From Chaetoderma sp. LZ-2023a (lineage: Eukaryota; Mollusca; Caudofoveata; Chaetodermatida; Chaetodermatidae), in contig CM067370.1 in the NCBI GenBank assembly GCA_034401795.1, positions 60,862,369 through 60,926,368 on the forward strand: a DNA stretch of 64,000 nt. Direction: 5' to 3'. A program made the translations under genes and the position numbers. The first letter of the stretch is position 1, and every line of letters begins with the position of its first letter. Under the pieces are notes generated by a model. It ran no database searches. It saw only the letters and a program-made list of their open reading frames with translations, and had not been told where the DNA came from. Below, piece after piece: positions 40,701-52,700 of the stretch.

Positions 40701-43700
40701 GTAGTACATCTAGGATCTTTGAGCGTTTAATTGTGTCGAAGGCTCGTGACATGTCAATGCCCATTTTGTGGAAATCCCAGTGTGTGAACATGACTACCAA
40801 CACAAGCATGCATTGAGCCCATACAATGTCTGCGCAGCTGCGTCCACGTTTGAAGCCACTTTGATATGATCCGGTGAAGTCGTCGATCTTGTCTGGGATG
40901 CGGTATAGAATAACATTGGATAAGATTTTCCGTATGCTGTTAAGGAGCACAATGGGCCGCAGATTGGCTGGGGGGGGGGGCCAGGTGGCTTCTTGGGCTT
41001 GGGTAGCGCGATAAGGATGTCTTGGCCTACAACATCGATGGGAAGGTGGTGCATAAAAGCTGAATTGATTATGTGCGTGGTCGGTTTTAAGATAATGTCA
41101 CTTGCATATTTGAATAGGTCATTGCTCATGCCATCAGGTCCAGATGCACGTCCATTTTTCAGGGCTTTAAGTGCGTTCTCAACCTCTGTTGTATTAATTG
41201 GTGTTAGTAATGGCCTGGGGTCTCCTGAGAATGGGCTCATCATCGTGGTCAGTGAACTGTTCCTTGAAGCATTCTAGAATTGCCTCTGCTTTGCCCTGGT
41301 CAGTCCCGATAAAGTGTCCTTCAGAGTTGTGTACAGTTAGTGGTAGTGTGTAGTCAGCAACTCTCAGGGCTCTGGCTGCCAGAAACATTTTGTGGCAGTC
41401 ATCCGTGGCAGTGATTTCATCTGCTAGGGCATCTGCTTGTTGGATAGCAAGATCTTTTAAGCGTTCGCTAATATGGCGCCGAATGTTATTGCATTCCTGA
41501 CGTAGTTTGGTGCGATCTTCACTTTGGCCACTTTGATAGATGCGCAGACGTAACGCTTTCTGTTCTGCTGACAGTTTTATTACGAGAGGGTCGTCAGTAT
41601 ACCTAGTTCTGTTGTTTTTTAGATCACCTATGGTGCTAGTAGCTAATGATTCCATAGAAATCAGTATTTTGGTTCGGGCTTCGATTGGATCGGAGGTGAT
41701 GTCGATGTTAGCTATCTGCTCCCTGAGGGCCTTTTTGTATGACATTTGAGTGTCAGTGTTGCTGATGAGCTTAGGTAAGTTGTAGGTGACTCTACGCTCT
41801 TGCCTGGTCTGGCATTTATACATTATGTAGAGCTGGTTCATATGGAGGCATGTAATGACTGGCTTATTGTCAGAAGTGAGGTCTATGCCTCCATAGGAAC
41901 GAGCATCCTGATATAGGGGTTTTGCTGCTGTCTTGCATAGTATGAAATCTATTTGGTTGAAGACAGCTTTTGTAGCCTTAGAACCTTTTGGGGCTTTGCG
42001 ATCAGCGGTGTTTCCAGTCAATGTTGTCCGGTGGCGGCATGGGTGTTTGAAAGACATTGGAACTAAGGAATGCCACCAGTGCATCTCCATTGCTGTTGCG
42101 TGTGCCCTCTCCATACGATCCCATGCATGAGCCAAGTCCTGAACTTTTGTCCGCAATGCCGCATTTACCCAGCTTGGAGTTGAAATCTCCACACATGAAC
42201 AGTTGCCATCTAGCTGGGATAGTAAAAGCGGAGCTCAGTTCTGCATAGAAGGAATCTAATATAGCTGGATTCTCTTTGGCCCTTTCGGTAGTTGATCCAT
42301 ATGCATTGACTATGCGACACTTAGTGATGGTGCATTTTCGCGTTTGTATAGCCAGGTCGATAAATGGCATCGTCCAATACCCTTGGTCCGATTACGAAGC
42401 CTAATCCACGGTAAGTGGCCTGTCTGCTCCATGAGTACTAGCTTATGGCCTGTCTGAAGTTGCTGCTCTAAGTTTTTCTCTTGAATGCATGTGATATCGA
42501 TTTTATAGTGTTCACAGTCTGCACCTAAGGTTTGCCTCTTTGATGTTGTAGTCAGACCATGTACATTCCACGTAGCTATGGTAAGCTCCTGGGAAGACTG
42601 CGTTGCCCGAGGATGTCGAGCACAGTTTCTTGTTAGAAATCCTTGATGACTAAGTTTCCCAATAAAATTGGTACTTACATTGGAGACCAGCGTGGAGGTG
42701 TCATCTTTCTCCCCCGGACACTAACTAACTAGGAGTATAGCCACCATTTTAGATATCTATTTGCAGGCACCATTATTTTAGGCTCTATTGTCTTCACCGT
42801 TGAGCAATTGTTGGTATAAAACTATTCACGTAACACTATTGCTAGTCATTCTGCTGTTGGCGTCCACACTGAGTGCATAGTAAGCATAGCATAGTACAAT
42901 ACAATACTAGTTGTATATTTCCTATGGTGCAAGTGACAACAAATATATTTATAACAAGTTTACTGAAAACTGTTGCTGCCTATAGCAGTGACAACTTTCT
43001 GTCAGTTGTTGTCAATATAAAAAGCTGATAATACAATTGTCATTAAAAAAAGATTTGATAACAATTTGGCTGAAAATCGTTGACGCAACAACTTAAAAAA
43101 ATTAAATTGTTCTCAAAATAGTCATTGTTGCAAGACTTGGTTTCTGAAGATATTTCGAGCGACTGTATTGACAATCTTATCTGACTAAGGCAGCAAATCT
43201 TTAGAATAATCAGCGGGATTTCTGTTTTGTTAGCTAATAAGTGCATACACAATTATTTAGACCTATATCATTGTGTATTCCAGTGTGAAATATATTCACA
43301 AGGATCCTGCAATCCACCAGCATATGCACGCTTGCCTCCGACATCGAACTACCATAATCTAGAATAATACGCTTACATCCTGATTGACGATGAAATGAAC
43401 AGATTGATCGAGCATATCTGTGAATGGGTCTCGATTCCTATATCATATAGGCCTAACTAGTTTGACATGCACTTGTTAGCTAACCAAACAGAAGGCCCGC
43501 TGATTATTCTGAGAAAAATTTGACAACGCTGTTGCTGCCTTAGTCAGAAATGGCTCCCAATAAAGTTGCTCGAAATATCTTCACCACGCATTGCAACATT
43601 GACTGCCCTGTTGTTTATTTTGAGAACAATTTGATTGAAAGTTGTTGCGTCAACAAACTTCAGCCAAATTATTATCAAATCATTATCTAGTAACAATTGT

Positions 43701-46700
43701 ATTATCAGATCATTATATTGACAACAATTTGACGGAAAGTTGTTGCTACTATAGGAAGCAACAGTTTTCAGTAAACTTGTTAAACATATGTGTCACTTGC
43801 ACCATAGGAAATATAAACTAGTATTGAACTATAGACACTTATTATGTGCTCACCGTGGATGCCAGAAGACGAATGAATAGGGTTAGAGAATGGTTTTATA
43901 AGAACAATTGCGACCCGGCGAAGACAATAGAAGCTAAAATAATGGCGCCTCCAAATAGCTATCTGAAATGGCGGCTATACACCTAGATGGTTAATGTGTC
44001 CATAAAGTAACAAATAGTCCTAAATTTAGCTAGGATATGTATCTTTTATGAATAGATGAGAACTTTAAGATGAGAGTATTTATCACAATGTCCTTCTTGG
44101 TCAAAATGTTCAAGATTATTATGATCTTGGGGAAAACATGGGCTTTTTTTTATAGCATTAACGTTTTTTCTTTAGCTCGACTTCAGTGTTTATATCTTGG
44201 ATTTGCTCAATCATATTGGAGCCACATGCTGCTTTATAATGAGTGGGAATGCCAAATGACACCTTGGAGTAAAATAGGTCACGGTCACTGTGTCCTTGCT
44301 AAACCCTATTTTTTCAACACTAACATTTTGCCTTTAGCTCAACTTAGCGCTTTATATCTCATATTTGGTTTAAGCGTGCAGGGCCCAAATTTTGGACACA
44401 TTCCTTATAATGAGATGGTATGACACAATCACCTTTGCATCAAAAGGTGAATGTCAGTGTGAAAATGACAAAACTTTCTCGGCAGTAACATTTTGCTTTA
44501 ATGGTTCACATCTCATAATATGTTAATCATACTGCCTCCAAACTTGGACAACATGAGAGAGGACAAGACAATTACTTTGCGGTCAAAGGTCATTGTCACT
44601 GATAAGTGTATTGATAAGCCTTAGCCTTCTATACTTATTTTAAATTTGAAGTCGCGCTTCATAGTTCATTGCAATATCATAAGGTCGAGCTTCATGGTTG
44701 CATTACAACAACATTTCTGGTATACTATTTATGCTTCGATGACAAAAGTAACTGTTCATGTCAAATTAATGCTCTCTGCAAAATGACCACATCAATAGGA
44801 TCACTTCAATGATAAGCTTCTTCACCAGTACTCGTCACTTCTTAGGTTAAATACATGGCCAGAATGGCCAATTTACCTTTCCAGAGTATCCATCCATCAT
44901 CTGGATGAGCATAGCCTTCTATGACATCATAATCAGCTCAGCGCGTGTATGATGACATCACAATCATTATGTCACATTATGAACTGTGTCATTGTAATTC
45001 TTTGCTATTTAATAAACATGCTGTTGAATATTTTGGCCTGTTGAATATTTTGAAACTAATTTGACTGGGCGCTGTTGCTGCCTTAGGCAGCAACAGCACC
45101 CAGTCCAATTAGTTTCAAAATATTCAACAGCTTACGTACCTGTGTAGTTTTTTTGGAAATTGATAGTCAGGGTCTTCAGAGGTCGATCGATCCCAACACG
45201 AGCGAGGTGTGGGTGGAGCTTAGCTAGCGATGGGCGGGGCATAGCTAAAACCGGAAAGGTCCATTGAGGGTATACCTTGGTGTCCGTCGTCCGTTTATCT
45301 GTTCGTCCATCAACATTTGCTTTAAAAAATATCTCTTAAGCAGATTTTAGCCAAATTATTGGATATAATATATGGTGGTAGGCTCTGAAACATCTTATTT
45401 AGAATTTGATTGGTTGAATTTCTTGCCATCTTGAATTTTCCTAAAATTATGTGGAACACTTTAAAACACTACTCCTTATTAGTGGCCCGATTTCAACAAA
45501 ACTTGATGAAATGAAAAAATCCCCCCCCCCCCCCCGAAAAAAAAATGACTGTCGACCAATCAAAATTGTGCGTTTGTTAGTTAATGGATTTTGAGAGCTA
45601 AAATGCGGATATATATAGGTTCTGGTTGGTGCTAATACAAATTTCTCACTTCTGCATCAGTTTGATCAAACTGGGTTGTTCAGACGAAGCTGATTGGTTG
45701 ATTTGGTTCATCTTGGATTCTGTGCTATTTTAGAAACACTTTTAAAGATCTTAGTCACCAAAACTACTTTATGCATTAGCATAAAACTCAAGCATGTCAA
45801 GAAACACCATCTAGGCCACTAACTGTTCTAACCAAGTTTGGTGAAAAGAACCTGTTTGGTGAATTTACCAGGCTTTGAATGACACTTGAATGAGCTGTTC
45901 ATGTGATCAGATTGACGATTGGCAACTATACTTCTAAGTGAGTATGTATGATTACTGTATTCTGCGGCTGTAGTTGTAGAAACATCCCACAGCTGCCATC
46001 AGTCCTTCTTCGCTTTTGCCCAGTGTGTCTTGTCCTCAGCCGAAATCCTTAGCTTCCTCAGGTCCATTCCTGACTTGAGTGTACCGAGTCCTGCTTGCTT
46101 GAGGTGACCTCGTAGCACACTTAGCAGAGTGAGTCATGACCATTAAAGTGTCTTGTTGTTATGCGAAAAGACATGCCTCCATTGCCCAATCAAAATTGAG
46201 CTATTGTGAGATAATTGATTTTGGCAGCCAAAAAGCGATATATGTGTTTTTGTGCTTGCTGAATAGGAATTTCGTATTTTTCAGTCTTCTCGATCGACTA
46301 TGTTTGTAGCAATCATAAATGCCTTTTGTTTCAGACCCAAATTTGTACATTTTGCCACAGAATTCCTTCATTTCTAATCTACAGGCAAGTAAAAAAAAAC
46401 CTCACATTTAGAACTGAGATGTACATGCTTTGTATAGCAATGTTTGTATTTCAAGCTAAAGGTTTCATGTTTCATTATCCTAAGTCAAATACTGATATTG
46501 CATGTGAGCAATGGCTTCCTCTCACCTTTCTTCATCTTATGTTGTAAAATATGTTTTTAAATGACTGATTTGATGCAATCTTATTGTAGGACTGATGCCC
46601 CGAAGAAAGTAAAGAAAGAAAAGCGAGAGAAGACTCTGAAGAAAGAGAAGAAGCTGGAAGAAGAGGAAGATGAAAAATGGGAGGAGGTTAAGGGTGGTGT

Positions 46701-49700
46701 GCCTATGGTAAGAGGGGATTACTGTTTGTGTCACAAAGTAGTTTATATAATGCCATTTCGTGTGTATGCATTGTGAATAGTAGTGATGTTAAGACTTCAA
46801 TTTCGTCCATGATTTACCACTTTGAGAGTTAAACCAACAGATCGATCATGATTTTACAAGATCAATTTTGAGAGCCAGGACTATTGGTTTTCATCTCGGG
46901 AAAATAGGTTAAATCTGTGGCAGTGTTCATTCTAGGTTGCCATTACGTCATAGTACATAATTTTTGCTCATGGCACAATATAAATAATCTAGCAGACCAG
47001 ATGGGCGCAAAAGCTATTGGCTACTTAATTGTGAAAATCTGCTGTTTGCAACTGTGTTAAATGTTTTTCATAGAGAAAATCTACTTAGAAGAGAATTCTA
47101 ACATCTCTTGTTTGCTTGTCCAATGAAGTCTATCATGTGACATTGTGATTGGTCACGGAAGAATTTGCTTGAGAATGCAATAAACAATTATGTAGTCCTA
47201 GCTTAACCCATTAACACCCAAAACTGCTTCTGCAGTTGGCTTGGACAATGTGCATTTGCATACCGAGATTATTTTTTGAATATTTATCACTGGAATGACT
47301 GGCTTGATAATCAAGCCAGTAATTTCAGTGATACATTTTCAAAACGATTTCTTTGGTCTGCAAATGGACATTCACGGGTTAAAGGCTAAAAGAAGCGATT
47401 CCTAAATAAATTCTCAAATGTGTGTCCATCAGATCTACAATAATACAAATTACGTTCTAAAACATATGGCGTTAGTAAAGTGAAATGAGTAACTTTTATT
47501 TTTAACTTACCTGGCTTATGCCGTGCCGTCCATCATGTGTCCATTGTCCGTCAACCTTCCCTTTAAACGAGTTCTCAAGAACCACTGGGCCGATTTCAAG
47601 TATATTTGGCAGAAAGCATCCTTGCGGCATAGGGATCCAAGTTCGTTTAAAGGAAGCTGATCAGCCAATTTGGTCGGCAGCCATCTTGGATTTTGGCTGG
47701 TTTTTAGAAACTAAAATCTCGGCAACCGCATGGGGGATCGATCCAAAACTCATGAAACATCATCTGGAGCAACAGCTGAACCAAGTTTGTTTAAGGGAAC
47801 TGTATTGACCAAATGCTTTGGCGGCCATCTTTGATGACCTAGTTTTTGCGAAAATAGCTTCTCCAGAACCTCTCAACGGATCGGGCCTGAATTTGGGAGA
47901 TATAACCACCAGGCCGATTTCAATCATATTTGGCAGGAAGCATCCTTAGGGCATAGAGATCCAAGTTTGTTCAAACGGAGCTGATCGGCCCATTTGGCTG
48001 GCAGCTAGGCGTGCATGATTTTTCGATTTAATCGTAAAGTTTGATTTATTTTTAAAATCCTGATTTTAAAGATGTAATTGAGAAAAAATCGGAAAAGTGT
48101 CAAAAATTTCATGTTTGTTTAAAAAATCAAGTGTGTACTTTTCCGTCGCATTTTATCAGTACATGAGTACAATTATAATCGATTCATGCCTGTGTTTATT
48201 GTGTTTATATCCTGCCGTGCAACTATAAACTGCACTATAGGACGAGTTTATGCTCTTACTCTGGTAGCTACTCAAATCTGCCGTCCTATGTATGTGGATT
48301 GCGCAGTATCTCCCCGGGTACTAAGATTAGCGTAATGGGTAATGATCTAAACTCGTCCTACAAAGGGAGACTATAAGCTGATACGTAAGGCAATATATAT
48401 TTTTTCGGCGACATTTTATGTCAAATTTTGATGAAATAAACGATGTTTATTAAACTATAGGCAATATTTAGGTGGTCCCAATTAATAATTTCACTCCCGC
48501 GATGATGGATATAAGATATACATTTAGCATAGACGTAGGATGGTAAGAATTTGTAGCATGAAATTGTGTTATAATTTCTTGCTATTTTTGCTTCATTTAT
48601 TACACCTTTTTCTAGAAATTTTTTCTAGAAATTACAAGTCCCAGTTTTCGTGAAATGTCACGTTATCCCGGTTTATACTTTTGGGAATTTGGACCTACGA
48701 TTTAATCGAAAATCTTTTTTTATAAAATCGATCGCGATGTTTTAAAAAAAAAATCGTGCAGGCCTACTGGCGGCCATCTTGGTCTTACGCCGATTTTTAT
48801 AAACGTATAAAAATCTCCGAAACCATTTGCGGGATTGATTTCAAACTCATGAAATATCAGTTAAGATAAGCGCTGAACCAAGTTTGTTCAAGGAACTTGA
48901 TTTGCCTAATGGTTCTGCAACCATCTTGGATGCCCTACTTAGTTTTCATGAAAACTAAATCGTCCCGAAGCGCTGAACTGATTGAGCCAAAATTTGGGAC
49001 TTAGGGCTAGGTTTGTTCAAGAGAGGTTGATACATAAAGAAACATGGCCTCTGTTTTCTTGTTACAATTCTGCTCAACTCCTTAGGGTTCTACTTATAGT
49101 TGATGGCCTTTCTAGTTGAAATGCTGAGCGATACAGGCCCCTTGAGCCTCTTGTGGTTACTTGGTAGATATTCATTGTCTCATTTCTTACCTTTGCCCCA
49201 TAAGGGGAAGAGTGCATTGCCTTTGATTCTGTATTTGTTTTTCTGTCTGTCCACTGCTGTATCTCGGACTACTGATCAGGTTTGGCTGAAATTTTATCAG
49301 AACTTTTGTTCTTGTAAGCCAATAGAATCTCCAGGCTTTGGTCATGATCTGGAATTTAAATACCTAGATCAAATTCGGAACCTGTGAATATCTCTGAAAC
49401 TACCAAACCAAATTGACTCAACTCTTAACACAAGAAATGTGCTTATTCTAATCTTGGATTTCAAGACTGGTTGTGATTCAGATTTAAAAACATTGCTCTT
49501 TGATCGCATAAAACTCAAGATTTGAAGAAACTTTGTATATCTGTCTGGCTGTCCACAGAAGTATCTTAGAAACTACTGAGTTCATTTGGATCAAATTTCA
49601 GCAGCAGATGGTTTGTTGCCATAGACTACGATTCTACAACACTAGTTTTTGTCCTAAATAAATTACGTAAATCTTAAGTTAAAAGAAAAATGTGAGAAAA

Positions 49701-52700
49701 ATTGTATACATGCTAAAAAGGTTGAAAGAGACGGTTTGCAATCTCTGATTGCTCTTGTTCCCATCATCCGATAGGGGAAGAAACTCACATTTTGGTGTCT
49801 GTGTCTGTGTGCCTATGTCTGTCTACCCCTCCTCGAGTGAGCTCCCCCCAGTTTTGCTTCCAAGAGTAAATCATATAAAAAACTGCCTGGTCAATTTTAA
49901 CCAAAGTTTAATGGATAAACCTAGCTTGCATGATTGAGATTTTGTTCAGCTTTAGAATTACAGTTAGCTAAAATATTGTACTTCCAGGTGAGCACAATGT
50001 ATTACTATACTGTGCCAAAAGTTTGCAGGGTATTAGATGATGGCACCAGCCATTCAGCCATGGGCGCATAATGCTGGCAGAATAGTTTTGAAATGATAAC
50101 TCATCTTAGTTTTGGCGGATCGTTGTGAGAGTTCATTGGTTCATTTGACTAGGTCAGATAAAGAAACCTATCAAAATTATTTATGATAAAAAAACCCAAT
50201 ATAGTAGCCAGCCACTGACGGTCATCTTGAAAATGAGTATCAGGATGATAACTCCACTACTGTTTGTGGTATTGAATTGAAAGGCCATAGGCGTATTGGA
50301 CTATGTCAGAGGAAGAATCCTATCAAAATTTAATATGATCCAAAATCCAATATGGTTGATGATTACTTTATCATTTGTGGGTCAGCTTTATCGACACATT
50401 GGACTGGGTCTGATTCAATATGGCCTGCAAGCACTGGCAGTTATCTTGAAAATAATTTTTTTATGATAACTGCCACCATTAATGGGATCGGTGTGAAACT
50501 TTATAGGTATAATGAAGCAGGCCTGAGGACGAAATCGAAAATGATCCAAAATTCAATATGTCCAACAGACACTGGCAACCATCTTGAAAATTGGTTTTTA
50601 ATTGATATTGAATTCGATCTGTAGAAGAAACCTATCGAAAGCTACAATGGTCCAAAATGGAAGATGACTGATAGCCATTTTAAAAATCGTGTTCATGATT
50701 ATAACTACTGTTTGGTGGATGGCTTTGAAATGTGATAGATGCATTGGACTACATATAAGTCTGAGGAAGATGCCTATTGAATCAACAATGATCTAAATAT
50801 TGGCAACCAGCTTAAGCACTAAATCTCTTATCAATATTTTATGCATATATGCAGCTAGTAATTTGTTACAATGCTGATAGAAATCGGAGCGGAGCATTAC
50901 CAGTAAGTGTCTTTAAAATGTATGTAGATTCCCTTTTATTCATAGGAAATCTGTGCTCTATTTTCAGGAAAAACCGAAAATGTTTACCAAAGATCAGGAC
51001 ATCACGCATGAAAGTGTAAACAAAAAGCTTGAAGAGATCATCAGTGCGCGTGGGAAGAAGAGCACTGACCGTTCAGAGAAAGCCGACCTATTGAAGGAAC
51101 TGTACACAATTTCTGAGCGTATGAACCTGGGCCCAGGGCTGGCTACCAAAATTATGTTTGGTATTCTCGCAGCATTGTTTGACTACAATCCTAACATTGC
51201 TACCTGTATGAAGGCAGATCAATGGGGAATGTAGGTTACCTAGGATACCTGTTAACCATTTTAACCCTGAAACCACAGAATTAGAATGTCAACACAACTC
51301 TAGAAAACATCTGTTGAATATTTTCAAATTAATTTAATATCATCCAGTCATAGAAATTTCCAATTATTCAAGAGAGTGTTTCTTACCTCGTAAAAGGTAT
51401 GACCATACCTGGTCTGTAGTGTTGTAGTGGTTACATACCAGATTAGTTAATTATTAATCTGTATCATCGCACACATTCACTCAGACATGCGTACTGATAC
51501 TCATGAAGGTCCTTTTGAGGGTATATACCCCAAAATCTAGATTGAGTCCCCCTAAAGTAGTTGCAGTGTTTCCCTTGGGAAACACTGCATGTACAGTCCA
51601 CCTCACCCCACTATATAGTTACTGGAAGTATTGAGCGTGTGATCTCTACCTGTTGTTTATTTACTCCGAGGCTTGCGCTAGATATGCCATGCATTTTTGT
51701 ATTACATCATACCTATGTAACTAGATATTTATTATTTTAGCTGCTTGGACTATCTACAGGACATAGTGAATATGGTGAGGAAAACACCTGATCTTCATGT
51801 TGGTGACTATGTGTCTGACGAAGCAGAGAGTTTCCAGGTAAACTTACCCATTGATACAATTGTGTGATTTTCAGGAATCAGTGCCATCTCATTAGAATGG
51901 TCATTTTATATGTATTCAACCATTCGTTGTTTCCTCATCTCATTGCATCTTTCTTCAATGTAATTGTATGCATGCATCCTTTACCATTATACATTGCGCT
52001 AAAAGTAGTAGTTAGCTTTTTGCAAATAACAGTTATCGATATAATTGATGAATCCAAATTGTCGATCAATCATATCTTAAAGCCGATACATAAACTGCAT
52101 TGCCAATCATTTCTTGTCAACACAACACCTACAGTTTAGCTCTGATTCTTTTAAAACTTGGTAAGTGTTATTACTACGTGAAGGTGTACATGTGCTATCT
52201 GTAAACCTGTACATCCATCTATCTGTTCAAAATGGATTTATGTCCATCTGTCAGTTCATCCATCTCTGACAATCATTTCTTGTCAACGAATTCCCCCTAG
52301 AGGTCTCAATGGATTAACTTTTTTGTCGACAGTATCAGTATTATGTGCTTTTTTCGCGGCCAAAAAATTATTCATTACAGCGTTATGACCCTTTAAATAT
52401 CTTAAAGCCGTTACATAAACTGCATTACACTGCGTGACAAAGGAATTGAGGTTTTAGGAGTTGCATTTTTCATTGATTTGCTTTTCTAAAATATTGTCCT
52501 TTAAAATTAATGTTAGATGTATGTCCACTCTTGATGTATGTTTATGTGAAATGTTTGGATCCGGGGTTTGTAGGGGGTGTGTGTGTGTGTGTGTGTGTTG
52601 GGGGTGGGGGGGGGGGGGGTTGTGTGTGTGTCTGTGTGGAATATGCCGTCTTCTGATGGCTCTTGTTACTATATAATAAACATTCTTTTGAATATTTTGA

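Larger units (their letters stand above)
47509..49152 (+). repeat. pearl-like repeat family Q, split by a hAT-type element
   Basis: CTTACCTGGCTTATGCCGTG head, GTCCATTGTCCGTCAACCTT, repeated TGGCAGAAAGCATCCTTG and GCCATCTTGGATTTTGGC segments, and the tail GATACAGGCCCCTTGAGCCT. The hAT-type element at 48006-48766 interrupts a CTGGCAGCC phrase. Confidence 0.8.

Noticed and set aside
51540-51620. Small hairpin TTTCCCTTGGGAAA as a terminator or RNA gene
   Set aside because: It is a short palindrome in an intron without other signals, probably a MITE remnant.
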